Shown piece by piece: positions 1-8,915 of a DNA stretch of 40,271 nt. A program made the translations under genes and the position numbers. The notes beneath the pieces were generated by a model that saw only the letters and a program-made list of their open reading frames with translations, had not been told where the DNA came from and made no database searches. Position 1 is the first letter of the stretch. Each line of letters begins with the position of its first letter. The DNA is from CAYGZQ01 sp964354375 [NCBI: uncultured Planctomycetota bacterium] (GTDB taxonomy: Bacteria; JAJVIF01; JAPKYR01), in assembly GCA_964354375.1 (NCBI GenBank), contig CAYGZQ010000018.1:18046-58316 (forward strand), written 5' to 3'.

Positions 1-55
1 CCTTGTACTTCTGCCGTGCGCGTTTTTCCTCCCCGAACTGGTCGGCTATTCCAGG
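1..55. repeat. 55-bp direct repeat of the start of the YfhO-like gene
   Basis: Bases 1-55 are identical to bases 204-258, which encode residues about 16-34 of the YfhO-like protein. The upstream copy is followed by a hairpin (60-108) instead of the rest of the gene. It may be a real partial duplication or an assembly fold at a contig edge. The copy has no start codon context of its own and is not annotated as a gene. Confidence 0.9.
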
Positions 56-59
56 CCCT

Positions 60-108
60 ACCGGTAGCTGCTATCCTTGCCGTCTTCGGCAAGGTAGCTG
101 CTACCGGT
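60..108. repeat. inverted repeat (hairpin) upstream of YfhO-like gene
   Basis: Two arms of 22-23 bases, beginning ACCGGTAGC and ending CCTTGCCG, are complementary with one mismatch and one extra base, around a 4-base loop. No T-tract follows, so it is not an obvious terminator. It separates the two copies of the 55-bp direct repeat. Confidence 0.75.
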
Positions 109-124
109 GGTATGGCGGCCCCTG

Positions 125-153
125 TCGATTTTTCCCCGGTCCGACAGTATGAT
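125..153 (+). promoter_or_regulatory. predicted sigma70-type promoter, possibly giving a leaderless mRNA
   Basis: TCGATT (125-130), a 17-base spacer and TATGAT (148-153) resemble -35 and -10 boxes. The ATG at 160 lies only 6 bases past the -10 box and has no Shine-Dalgarno sequence before it, so transcription would begin at or next to the start codon. Confidence 0.4.
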
Positions 154-159
154 TGAACC

Positions 160-2490
160 ATGAAACGGCGGTGGACAGGTGCTATAGATGTAAATCGCAT
201 TCTCCTTGTACTTCTGCCGTGCGCGTTTTTCCTCCCCGAACTGGTCGGCTATTCCAGGTTCGCGGGCTGGGACATCACCAGACTGAATCTCCCGTTGAAG
301 TGGTACGACATCCAACTTGTAAAGCAGGGAGCGCTTCCTCTCTGGAATCATTATCTGTACGCAGGCATGCCCCAGCTTGCCGAGAGCGAGACCGGCCTGT
401 TCTACCCCGGAAACGCGCTTCTGTACCTCCCGGGCGACTTCTTCTACTGGGCAGGGCTTACCTATATCCTGCATTTCGTCCTGGCGGGGCTTTTCATGGA
501 CCTGTGGCTCAGGGGGAGAGGGATCAGGACGCCCGTGAGTCTTCTTGGCGCTGTTCTGTTCCAGACCGCGCCGTTCCTTCTGTTCCACGTCACATCGATG
601 GCGCTTCTGCAGTCGATCGTCTGGTTTCCGCTTGTTCTGTGGCTCGCCGACAGGTTTGTTGAGGAAAAAGATGTCCGTCGATCCTGGCTCATCGCGATCT
701 TCGCGGCGTTCCTGGGCGGGATGCTCATGCTTGCAGGCAGCCCGCAGATGGCGTTCTACCAGGGATTCCTGCTTGCATGGTATCTGATCGGATACGTCTT
801 TTCCGTGAGGGGGAAATGGAAGGCGAGGATTTCGAGATCGGTCGGAATGCTCGCGATGTTCTCCCTGGGCGCGGCTGTCCTCGGAGCGATTGTCTGGATG
901 CCGGCGCGGGAGTTCTCCGAGTCGACCGTTCGAGCCAGCATGGCGGGGGGAGGTTTTCTCCTGGGCAGCACTTGGCTCACGCCCCTGACCCTGGCAAGCG
1001 CATTCTATTTCCCGGCGTACGCGAAGCAGACAGAGGTGATCGGGTGGGCGTCCAGCCTGATCTACGTGGGACTGCTCCCGGTCCTCCTTGCGATCCTCAG
1101 GCTGATGGGAATTCGACTCAACTGGCGGCGTGATGCTCCTCTGATCATCATGGGCGCGATCGCCCTGCTCCTCGCGTTCGGAATGAGAAACCCGGCTAAT
1201 CACTTGCTCATCAAGTTCCCGCCGTTTTCGCTTTTCAGGTACCAGGGTCGGATGGCGCTCGGTGTGCTGGTCGCGCTGATCGCTCTTGCCTCGCAGTTTC
1301 TCCAGGAGCCTCGTTCGCACGTGGACGGTCCCGAGCACGAGGAGACCGGTGGAAATCCCCCGATAGGCAGAGGACATGTCGTCTGGGCGCTTGGGATTGT
1401 GCTGCTGGTGCTGTTTGCCTTTATCCTGACCGTCGCGCGGTCGAAGCCGGTCCTGATTGGCGGGATCATTCTCATCATCGATGCCATCCTGAGCTGGTGG
1501 GCGGTCATGGCGTTCAATCGGAATCCCCACTTCCGATGGATCCCGGCATGGATGGCAATCTATCTCCTTTTCCATCTCATCATTGTTTTTCCCGTGGGAC
1601 GTCCGGCCACATTGAGAGCGCCTGAATTCCATAGAGCCTTCAAGTTTTTCGATCTTGTCAAGCGATCGGACTCCGAGATACCCCGTCTGCTGGTCATCGA
1701 CGTGGGGAAATTCGCCGACAGGGACCTTCTCGACAGCAACCTTTGGGCTCCGCAACGGCGATTCAAGAACCTGTGCGCCGGGAACATGTCGGTGTTTGCC
1801 GGCGTGCAGACTATGGGCCCTTATACACCGATGCGTCCGGAATCGTGGGATAACTTGATCCGCACCCGGATCGGAGGGGGATTCGAGACATCGCGGAAAG
1901 GTCTGGGTGTTCTCGACCGCGACACGGCGGCTCTATTGCAGATGGTCGGCGTGGATGCGGTCGTGACCAGCGGGGGGGTATGGGAGATTCCCGGCTATGA
2001 TTTCGTCAAGGCCGACCTGTCGGACTCTTTCAGCGAGGGCGCAAGGCTTTTCCTGTCGCGCAAAGAGCAACCGAGGGTCTGGTTGAGCTCAATCGAGCCA
2101 TCCGATTCCGGCGTGAACGGATTCCTCCTGTCTGAGCATCCGGCCGCTCCCGACGACAGTGTGAAGTCCATGGTGTACGGTCCTAACTCGGTCAGGTTGG
2201 AGGTCTCGACCGACAAGCCTTCCTGGTGCATAGTGGAGGTGTCGTACGATCCGGGCTGGCGCGTTACGCTTGACGGGAAGGACGCGCGGGCGGTCAAAGC
2301 CAATGGAGTTTTCTACGGAGTTGACATACCGGAAGCAGGAGAACATATCATCGATTTTGAGTACATGCCGGAATCGGTCGCGCTGGGGGGATGGATCAGT
2401 GGAGCGGGTCTTGTGATCCTCGTCATCCTGCTCCTTGGCGCCCTGGGGAAAAAACCTGACATGACAGCATTGCCTGAAAGCCGCGACTAA
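160..2490 (+). CDS. YfhO-like multi-pass membrane protein (probable GT-C type glycosyltransferase)
   Basis: The protein has 776 residues. A hydrophobic N-terminal segment (about 9-30) is followed by a luminal-type loop and then roughly a dozen hydrophobic stretches up to about residue 475. A soluble C-terminal domain (about 500-745) follows, with a last membrane helix near 750-768. This architecture and the C-terminal pattern YDPGWRVTLDGK are typical of the YfhO family. Members whose function is known add sugars to cell-wall polymers or lipids using lipid-linked donors; the substrate here is unknown. The ATG at 160 has no ribosome binding site but sits just after a -10-like TATGAT. The helicase gene follows after 37 bases with no terminator, so the two may be cotranscribed. 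Bases 204-258 recur at the window start. The family call is firm; the biochemical role is inferred from the family. Confidence 0.85.
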   Translation: MKRRWTGAIDVNRILLVLLPCAFFLPELVGYSRFAGWDITRLNLPLKWYDIQLVKQGALPLWNHYLYAGMPQLAESETGLFYPGNALLYLPGDFFYWAGLTYILHFVLAGLFMDLWLRGRGIRTPVSLLGAVLFQTAPFLLFHVTSMALLQSIVWFPLVLWLADRFVEEKDVRRSWLIAIFAAFLGGMLMLAGSPQMAFYQGFLLAWYLIGYVFSVRGKWKARISRSVGMLAMFSLGAAVLGAIVWMPAREFSESTVRASMAGGGFLLGSTWLTPLTLASAFYFPAYAKQTEVIGWASSLIYVGLLPVLLAILRLMGIRLNWRRDAPLIIMGAIALLLAFGMRNPANHLLIKFPPFSLFRYQGRMALGVLVALIALASQFLQEPRSHVDGPEHEETGGNPPIGRGHVVWALGIVLLVLFAFILTVARSKPVLIGGIILIIDAILSWWAVMAFNRNPHFRWIPAWMAIYLLFHLIIVFPVGRPATLRAPEFHRAFKFFDLVKRSDSEIPRLLVIDVGKFADRDLLDSNLWAPQRRFKNLCAGNMSVFAGVQTMGPYTPMRPESWDNLIRTRIGGGFETSRKGLGVLDRDTAALLQMVGVDAVVTSGGVWEIPGYDFVKADLSDSFSEGARLFLSRKEQPRVWLSSIEPSDSGVNGFLLSEHPAAPDDSVKSMVYGPNSVRLEVSTDKPSWCIVEVSYDPGWRVTLDGKDARAVKANGVFYGVDIPEAGEHIIDFEYMPESVALGGWISGAGLVILVILLLGALGKKPDMTALPESRD

Positions 2491-2527
2491 TGCTACTCTC
2501 ACAGGGCTACCCAACAGGTGTTTGGCA

Positions 2528-4852
2528 GTGTCTGATTTCACCAAAAAGCTTGAGACCGATCTGAATCCGCAGCAGCGTCAGGCGGTTGTGACCACCGAGG
2601 GTCCGGTGCTGGTGCTCGCGGGCGCGGGAAGCGGCAAGACCCGCGTGATCGCCTACCGTGTCGCACACCTGATTTTCTCGCAGGTATGCAAGCCCTGGGA
2701 AATCATGGCGGTGACGTTCACGAACAAGGCCGCCGACGAGATGCGTGACCGGGTGCACGGGCTGATCGGCGTGGACGGTCACGACGTGGTGCTGGGAACG
2801 TTTCATCGCACCTGCGCTCAGATACTCAGGAAATGGGGCCAGGAAATCGGCGTCCCGCAGGAATTCGTGATCCTGGACGACACCGAGAGCATAGTCCTGG
2901 TGAAGCGCTGCATGAAGTCGCTCGGTATAGATGTAAACCATTACGATCCCAAGGCGGTCGCGTCCCACATCTCCGGCGCGAAGGGAAATCTGGTGAACTG
3001 GAGGGAGTACCAGGAGCGCGCGGTCGACCGCTGGGAGAAGCTTGTCGGCGAGGTCTACGAGGCCTACGACACCGCGCTCGAACATGCCAAGGCGCTCGAT
3101 TTCGACGACCTCATAATGAAAGCGGTCGAGCTGATGGACGCAAGCCCCAGGACCCTCGAAAGGCTTCAGAATCGGTACAGGTATTTTCTTGTGGATGAAT
3201 ACCAGGACATCAACAAGGCCCAGTACGTGTTCGGCAAAACGCTCGCGTCGCGCGACAGAAATATCTGCGTCGTCGGCGACGATGACCAGTCCATCTATGC
3301 CTTCCGCGGCGCGAACCCGAAATACATCCTCAACTTCGAGGACGATTTTCCCGGCGCGATGGTGATCAAGCTCGAGGAGAACTACCGCTCGAAGTCGCAG
3401 ATCCTGGATGCCGCGAACGCGCTTGTGCGTCATAACCCGAAACGTCACTACAAGAACCTCTGGACATCCCGAGGTGAGGGGGAGCCGATTTCGTTCAAGT
3501 TCAACCGCACCGACGAGGCCGAGGCGATCGATATCGCGGAACATTTAGAGATATTCATGAAAGCCGAGGGACGTTCGTACAACGATTTCGCGGTACTGTA
3601 CAGGACCAACGCCCTCTCGAGGGTCTTTGAGGAAGTCTTCAGCCAGTACGCGATACCCTACCAGATCATCGGCGGCTTCCGGTTCTACGACCGCAAGGAA
3701 GTGAGGGATGTACTTGCCTACCTGAAGCTCGTAGAGAATCCCTGGGACACCGTGAGCCTGCAGAGGATAATCAACACGCCGACCAGAGGGATCGGCGAGA
3801 AGAGCTTCACGAGATTGATCCAGGTCCTGACGCAGTACGAGATCGGGGCTCATGAGCTTGCGCTCAGGGAGGACCTCTGGCCGCAGCTGGGGACGTACGC
3901 AGCCAACCGGGTTATACGTTTCTGCGACATGATCCGCAACCTTCACGAGGAGAAGGATACATTCTCGGTTTTCGAGCTTATGGGACGGATACTTGATGAG
4001 AGCGGATACGAGAGGAGACTGCAGGAATCGGACACCATCGAGGCCGAGAGCCGTCTCGAAAACATCGAGGAACTGAAGGGGGCGATTTCGAATTTCGACG
4101 AGGCGTACCCCACGGAAGGTCTTCCGGTTTTTCTCGAACAGGTCGCTCTCATTCAGTCGACCGACGAGCTGGATCGGAACGCGGAGAGCGTGAAGTGTCT
4201 CACGACGCATTCCGCGAAGGGTCTTGAGTTTCCGATCGTGTTCCTGGCGGGCATGGAGGACGGGCTGTTTCCGCATTCGAGGAGCTTCAACGATCCCGGC
4301 GGCCTTGAGGAGGAGCGGAGGCTTGCGTATGTCGGGATCACGCGCGCGAAGGACCGTCTCTTCCTGAGCGCGGCGTACGGACGGTCGAGCGCGTTCTGGA
4401 GAAATCGCAGCGGGCTCGGCGGAGCGCCGTCGCGTTTCCTCAGCGAGATTCCGGACGAATTGATCGAGCCCGCAGACCCGGAGAGTCTCAAGGCGCTGAG
4501 AGGGGAGACGGTGATTCCCGGAAGCCTTCCCGAGTCCGTGCGGGACCGGGTCGATGAGCAGTACTCACAGTTGGGAGAGGACTGGAAGGTGCTTCCCAGT
4601 GCGTACCGATATGCCGAGGCGCAGGGTGGACTTGTCGGAGCGAGGCTCTCGCGCGCATCGAAAGAGAAGGAGATGAGAGAGCCGAGTAACTACGCGGTCG
4701 GGCAGAAAGTGAAGCACCCGAAATTCGGAGTAGGTTTGATCACGAAAATACAGCCCGCCGGCGGCGGCGACTATTTCCTGCAAGTCAATTTCGAGACCGA
4801 AGGCGCCAAGCTCCTTTCCGAATCGAAAGCCCCATTGGAGAAGCTGGAGTAG
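2528..4852 (+). CDS. pcrA: UvrD/PcrA-type superfamily 1 DNA helicase
   Basis: This is a 3'-5' ATP-dependent DNA helicase used in nucleotide excision and mismatch repair and in clearing recombinases and stalled forks. All SF1A motifs are present in order: Walker A AGAGSGKT (near residue 35), TFHRTC, DEYQD (motif II, near 220), GDDDQSIYAFRGA (motif III), EENYRS (IV), TTHSAKGLEFPIVF (V) and RRLAYVGITRAKDRL (VI). The C-terminus (about 710-765) has the KHPKFGVG motif of the PcrA/UvrD Tudor-like domain that contacts RNA polymerase. At 774 residues it has the usual length. I chose the GTG at 2528 because AGGTG lies 7 bases upstream; a TTG at 2522 is the alternative, adding two residues. PcrA and UvrD cannot be told apart from sequence alone. 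Confidence 0.96.
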   Translation: MSDFTKKLETDLNPQQRQAVVTTEGPVLVLAGAGSGKTRVIAYRVAHLIFSQVCKPWEIMAVTFTNKAADEMRDRVHGLIGVDGHDVVLGTFHRTCAQILRKWGQEIGVPQEFVILDDTESIVLVKRCMKSLGIDVNHYDPKAVASHISGAKGNLVNWREYQERAVDRWEKLVGEVYEAYDTALEHAKALDFDDLIMKAVELMDASPRTLERLQNRYRYFLVDEYQDINKAQYVFGKTLASRDRNICVVGDDDQSIYAFRGANPKYILNFEDDFPGAMVIKLEENYRSKSQILDAANALVRHNPKRHYKNLWTSRGEGEPISFKFNRTDEAEAIDIAEHLEIFMKAEGRSYNDFAVLYRTNALSRVFEEVFSQYAIPYQIIGGFRFYDRKEVRDVLAYLKLVENPWDTVSLQRIINTPTRGIGEKSFTRLIQVLTQYEIGAHELALREDLWPQLGTYAANRVIRFCDMIRNLHEEKDTFSVFELMGRILDESGYERRLQESDTIEAESRLENIEELKGAISNFDEAYPTEGLPVFLEQVALIQSTDELDRNAESVKCLTTHSAKGLEFPIVFLAGMEDGLFPHSRSFNDPGGLEEERRLAYVGITRAKDRLFLSAAYGRSSAFWRNRSGLGGAPSRFLSEIPDELIEPADPESLKALRGETVIPGSLPESVRDRVDEQYSQLGEDWKVLPSAYRYAEAQGGLVGARLSRASKEKEMREPSNYAVGQKVKHPKFGVGLITKIQPAGGGDYFLQVNFETEGAKLLSESKAPLEKLE

Positions 4853-4910
4853 TAATGCGCCTCCGGGAGCTGTTGAAAAGCCGCCATTTTGCATAAGGCC
4901 AGCATATCAG

Positions 4911-5052
4911 GGGTGGCACCCTCAGGCGAGTCCTCGAGCCTGGGGGTGCTGGACCGACCACGTGAATGCCGCATTAATAAAGGGATGGATAGATCGCACA
5001 CCCCCAGGCAGAAAGCCTGCTCGCGCAGTCTTTCTGCCTGAGGGTGCCACCC
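4911..5052. mobile_element. MITE-like non-coding element with 17-bp terminal inverted repeats
   Basis: The left end GGGTGGCACCCTCAGGC (4911-4927) is perfectly complementary to the right end (5036-5052). Further nested pairs are visible, such as CCTGGGGGTG with CACCCCCAGG and AGGCAGAAAG with CTTTCTGCCT. It has no coding capacity, so any movement would depend on a transposase encoded elsewhere. Confidence 0.65.
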
Positions 5053-5118
5053 GATCCGGCATCGAAGCGTTTTTCTCAACGGCGCCCTCCGGCGCATGGT
5101 TCTTACATAATCCGGCGC

Positions 5119-5170
5119 GACTCGGGACGAGTCGGTTCCGAGATCCGAAGCACGGGACGTGCTCGGCACG
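5119..5170. repeat. pair of triloop hairpins, dispersed repeat
   Basis: Two 6-bp-stem hairpins with GGA loops (GACTCG-GGA-CGAGTC and AGCACG-GGA-CGTGCT) are joined by a CCGAAGC-containing linker. The roughly 50-base block matches 40113-40164 with only a few substitutions, where the loops are AGA. It lies just past the stop codon of the 5175-8672 gene and may stabilise the 3' ends of transcripts. Confidence 0.75.
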
Positions 5171-5174
5171 CGAC

Positions 5175-8100
5175 CTACCAGTCGGTGGGGGGTGACCAGT
5201 AGTAGATCGGATAGTCGGTTATCGACGCGTCGTTGATCTGGTAGGGCGGGCAGACCAGGACCCTGTCGCCTTCGTTAGAGTCGGATGAGAGCTCGCAGCA
5301 CAGGAAGGTCAGGTCTACTGCGCCCCCGCTCTCCTGCTCAAGAGTGTTGAGGCTGAGATCGAGGCGCACAGTCTGAGTACTTCCCGTCGTGAGTTTGCCC
5401 TGGACCTCCAGCCGACAATGCTCGGGGTCGCAGACGTCGAAGCCCGAATGGTCGATCACGATGTCGGCGCCGTACGTTTTCTCGTGCAGGTTCGTGTCCA
5501 GACCCCAGTCCTGGTAAACCCAGTTAAGAGTGGTGTCCATGGTGCTCGCGAAAATCTGATTCTGACTCTTCACATAGGTGGGCGGAGCGGTGCCGAGGTT
5601 GAGCTCATGGATGACGCCGCGAACAGGTGCAGGACCTCTTTCAAAAATGTAGAGGTGGTTATTCGTGAACGCCACGACCATGTCGAGAACGTCGATCTGC
5701 GCGCCCAGTTGAGCCGTCAGGTTCAGCGTGTGAGTGGACTCATATGTATAGTAAGGTCCGCCGGTGTCGTCGTCGAGGATGTATGTCCAGTGATGGAGCT
5801 GGTACTGATTCGATGAGGTGAGAACGAGTGCCCAGATGTCATCGTCCTCGTCGATGGCGACGCAGGGTATCTCCCTTGCGCCCAGGACATTGGTGAGCGT
5901 GACCATCGGCAGCGGGTCATCGAACGGGGGATTGTTCTGCGGGCAGGGCTCGTCCGCATCGAGAACGTAGACTCTGTCGTGATGGTGCGAAGTGACGATG
6001 ACTATGCGGTTGTCGTCGTACCCGTCCGAGTCGTCCAGATCGGGGGACGTGTCGAGAGAGGTGACAACCCTCGGGCTGCACGGGATATGGGCGGGATCGC
6101 CGAAAAGCTCCCAGTTGGGGTCGTAGAACGACATACCCGGTATTCGCCATTTGTACTGAGTGGTCGGATTCTGGACACCATTGGTGGCATCGGCCGTGAA
6201 GTTCATCAGGACCGCGTTACCCACCTGCATGACGCCCTCGCCCGCGAAATCGCCCCTCGTCCAGAAGTCCATATCCATCCTGGGGAGCATGTAACTGTCA
6301 AGGACGATGGGGTCGGTGGGCCAGCCGCCGGGATAGTTCGGAGTGTATCCAAGATAGGAGTAGGTGCCCCACGTGCTATAGTCGCCGTAGTATTCATGCG
6401 CCCCGCCGGAGCAGGAGGAAAGACCCCTGACGATATCAAACACCGGGCTGGCGCCGTACGCGTAACCGTCGTACACACGGCACTGCATGTCGTACTGCCC
6501 GACCGGGTAATCGCACCAGTCGACAACCAGGCTGTTGCCCGAGCCGTTGGGCGACAGGCTGTAGTCGGCCGGCGACCCGTTCGGAACCAGCGACCACATG
6601 TAGGTGTAGGTCTGTCCGATGTCCGGGTCTGTCAGAGTGCCGTGATCGTACTGCTCGTCCGAATCGGTCTCATCGACCGGGGTCTTGCCGGAGATCGCTC
6701 CCAGAATCGGGTCTGTGTTGTCGAGAGTGACCGTGAGGAGCGTTCCCTCGACCGGCGGAGCGATCCCGTCATCGACCTGCAGATTTACGTCATATAAACC
6801 CACCTGATATGTCGACCAGTTTTGAGTGAGCGAATAGTCCGCGTTGGCTGCTTTGTTGTAGATGGGCGAATTGCCTGACTGGACAACGCTCCACAAGACC
6901 GTAAGGGTCTGTGGTGGAACATCGGGATCGGTTATCGGTGCGGAGTAGTTTGTATTGGTATCTGCGACCTTGACCGGCGTCTTCCCGACAACCTGACCGA
7001 CAACGGGCGGGGTGTTGGGTGGGCAGTAACTGACTGTCAGAAGAGTGCCGTCCGTCGTGTCGAACCCATCGCTGACCTGCAGGTTGACGTCATAATCCTG
7101 ATCTATGGTGTAAGTGGACCAGTCGATATCGATGGACAGGTCGGGGTTCGACGGAAGCGTAAAGCTCGGCGCGTTGCCCGTGGGCACGACGCTCCACAAA
7201 GCCGTGAGCGTCTGGCCCGTGTCGGGATCGCTGACAACCGCCCAGTAGTGCTGTGGACCCATCGTTGTGTCGACGTAATCGGGTCCCTGCACTTGTCCGA
7301 CGGAGGGCGGTGTGTTGAACGAATGATCGGCGATCGGAGCCTGCCACAGGAAATAGGACGCCAGCTCCGGACCTTCGGGGTAGGGTGATCCGAAAGGATT
7401 CGAGTAGTCGGTCGGTTCCGCGCTCTTCACCGTGATCAGCAGGTACTGATTCTCGATATCGGTCGGTGTCACGTCGGAAATCTCGATTGACGCGACGCTG
7501 CTCGTGGTATTAGCTGACGGCAGAGCGCCGGCGAGGAATGTGTCGGTGAGATCGAGCGTGCCCCCGTAGCTCTCAAGCAGCGTGGGAGACTCAACCAGCA
7601 CGCTTGCGATTTCCGCCGGGACACCCGAGAGATTATACGGAGCCTGCCAGTCGAAGAGTTCCAGGTCGAAGAGCAGATTGCCGCCCTTGGCTGTCTCGCT
7701 CTCGTAGTAGGCCGTGCTGCCCGTGTCCCTGCAGACGATCTTGTACACTTCCTCCATGTTGGCGGTGCTTGGGAATGAACCAACCGGATAGCTGGGATTG
7801 TCGGGAATCGGCTCGTCGTAGCTTGCGTCGATCACGTAGCTGAACCTGAACTGAACCGTGCTCCCGACCATGGCGAACTGGATGATGTAGCGGCGCGTGA
7901 TGCCGCTGGACGTCGAAAAAGTCCCCCGCTTGACCGGATCGACATCGACTTCCTGCAACGACAGGCTCTTCGTGGAAGCCGGCAGGAAATCGTCGGAGAA
8001 ATACTTGTATGGATTCAGCGTTGCTGTTGTGTTTGTGGCGGTGCCGAGCTTGGCGGGAATGTACTCGAAGAGACGCATGCCGCCGAGGGTGAACTCGCCG

Positions 8101-8672
8101 GGGTTGAACCAGCGCATGTAGCCGTCCGCGTTCAGCAGCCTGGCTTCGTTCGCCGCAGGATCCGGATCGGCGAGCATCGCCCCGGAATCGAAGGCGCTTT
8201 GGTAAGAGCCGTCCGCCAGGAACCCGCCTCTTACGTCAAACCCGCGAAACTGAGGAAGCGTGGGGAAGGGATGCCTCAGGGTCACATCAACCGCGAACAG
8301 TCCGTTCGCAGGATCGGAACCGGGAACATCGACCTTGATCGATAAGTTGGTCTTCGGATAGGGCGCCTGCATGAACTGGACAACGTTCGCATGCCATTGG
8401 ATCCCGCGAAGAGGAATGATCTCGACCTCGTAGGTCACCGGGTCGATGATGACATCCCAAAGACCCCAGGTGGCATGGGAGTTGTACCGTGGAGCGCTCG
8501 CCTGGGAGCGATCGCCCGTGTCGTTTGAAGCCCCGGTCAGGGTCGTCAGGGAGTCCCCGAGGGCGTTGGGGACGGTGGGCAGATTACCGGAGCCCTTCTG
8601 GCAGCTCGTGGACAGCAGCCCGAAGACGACAAAGCAGATGGCTACAGCAGCCGCGTAACGATACATCGACAT
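5175..8672 (-). CDS. very large predicted lipoprotein with PKD/cadherin-like repeats
   Basis: The protein has 1165 residues and is probably exported and lipid-anchored. The start YRYAAAVAICFVVFGLLSTSC is a signal peptide ending in a lipobox-like Cys near residue 23. Residues about 50-330 form a module shared with the next upstream gene: HATWGLWDV, then IPLRG..WHANVVQFM, then RHPF....FRGFDVRG, and an Asn-Pro-Tyr/Phe region. About 460-750 hold three Ig-like repeats of the type TPPVVGQV..K.P.....DPD..QTLTVLWSVV....YDVNLQV.DG. The C-terminal 400 residues are probably a beta-propeller-like region (ATSLDTSPDLDDSDGYDDNRIVIVTS-type segments). I chose the ATG at 8672 because GAGGAGG lies 8 bases upstream; the reading frame extends 9 codons further. 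Function is unknown. Surface display or an association with cell-surface polymers is an inference. Confidence 0.85.
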   Translation of the reverse strand: MSMYRYAAAVAICFVVFGLLSTSCQKGSGNLPTVPNALGDSLTTLTGASNDTGDRSQASAPRYNSHATWGLWDVIIDPVTYEVEIIPLRGIQWHANVVQFMQAPYPKTNLSIKVDVPGSDPANGLFAVDVTLRHPFPTLPQFRGFDVRGGFLADGSYQSAFDSGAMLADPDPAANEARLLNADGYMRWFNPGEFTLGGMRLFEYIPAKLGTATNTTATLNPYKYFSDDFLPASTKSLSLQEVDVDPVKRGTFSTSSGITRRYIIQFAMVGSTVQFRFSYVIDASYDEPIPDNPSYPVGSFPSTANMEEVYKIVCRDTGSTAYYESETAKGGNLLFDLELFDWQAPYNLSGVPAEIASVLVESPTLLESYGGTLDLTDTFLAGALPSANTTSSVASIEISDVTPTDIENQYLLITVKSAEPTDYSNPFGSPYPEGPELASYFLWQAPIADHSFNTPPSVGQVQGPDYVDTTMGPQHYWAVVSDPDTGQTLTALWSVVPTGNAPSFTLPSNPDLSIDIDWSTYTIDQDYDVNLQVSDGFDTTDGTLLTVSYCPPNTPPVVGQVVGKTPVKVADTNTNYSAPITDPDVPPQTLTVLWSVVQSGNSPIYNKAANADYSLTQNWSTYQVGLYDVNLQVDDGIAPPVEGTLLTVTLDNTDPILGAISGKTPVDETDSDEQYDHGTLTDPDIGQTYTYMWSLVPNGSPADYSLSPNGSGNSLVVDWCDYPVGQYDMQCRVYDGYAYGASPVFDIVRGLSSCSGGAHEYYGDYSTWGTYSYLGYTPNYPGGWPTDPIVLDSYMLPRMDMDFWTRGDFAGEGVMQVGNAVLMNFTADATNGVQNPTTQYKWRIPGMSFYDPNWELFGDPAHIPCSPRVVTSLDTSPDLDDSDGYDDNRIVIVTSHHHDRVYVLDADEPCPQNNPPFDDPLPMVTLTNVLGAREIPCVAIDEDDDIWALVLTSSNQYQLHHWTYILDDDTGGPYYTYESTHTLNLTAQLGAQIDVLDMVVAFTNNHLYIFERGPAPVRGVIHELNLGTAPPTYVKSQNQIFASTMDTTLNWVYQDWGLDTNLHEKTYGADIVIDHSGFDVCDPEHCRLEVQGKLTTGSTQTVRLDLSLNTLEQESGGAVDLTFLCCELSSDSNEGDRVLVCPPYQINDASITDYPIYYWSPPTDW

Positions 8673-8729
8673 ATCGCAGACCTCCTCGCCGAGAGGCAAG
8701 AGTGATTCGATACGAGCCTAGGGATACAT

Positions 8730-8758
8730 AAGATAGCACAAAGTAAGCTAAAACAAAA
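8730..8758 (-). promoter_or_regulatory. possible promoter for the 1165-residue lipoprotein gene
   Basis: On the minus strand TTTTGT, a 17-base spacer and TATCTT (8735-8730) lie about 58 bases upstream of the chosen start in an AT-rich patch that stands out from the GC-rich surroundings. The -35 match is weak. Confidence 0.35.
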
Positions 8759-8778
8759 GAACTCTCCGAATGACTGTT

Positions 8779-8798
8779 CAAAAAACCGCTGCGCGGTT
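8779..8798 (-). terminator. intrinsic terminator after the SBBP lipoprotein gene
   Basis: Reading the minus strand, AACCGC-GCA-GCGGTT is followed directly by a T-run (TTTTTTG). It lies 118 bases past the stop at 8916 and separates this gene from the lipoprotein gene downstream. Confidence 0.65.
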
Positions 8799-8915
8799 CG
8801 CAAGTCCTCTCCGTGATTATTTGATGCAGGAAGAAAGGCGATTAGTAGAGCAACGTCACTTCCCTGACCCGTCAAGGTTGCGGGTAGGTCAGGCTGTCCC
8901 CGAGACTCTTCTGGG

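Larger units (their letters stand above)
4853..5174. repeat. intergenic repeat cluster between the convergent helicase and lipoprotein genes
   Basis: This 322-base stretch has no gene. It starts with AATGCGCCTCCGG (4855-4867), whose reverse complement occurs at 19873-19885. It contains a MITE-like inverted-repeat element (4911-5052), then a small hairpin GCGCC-CTCC-GGCGC (from about 5083). It ends with two triloop hairpins, GACTCG-GGA-CGAGTC and AGCACG-GGA-CGTGCT, that recur with changes at the window end (40113-40157). Confidence 0.8.

Noticed and set aside
58-1755. 565-residue open frame antisense to the YfhO-like gene
   Set aside because: Arg/Asp/His-rich low-information translation typical of a GC-rich shadow frame; the plus strand has a clear family signature and membrane helices.
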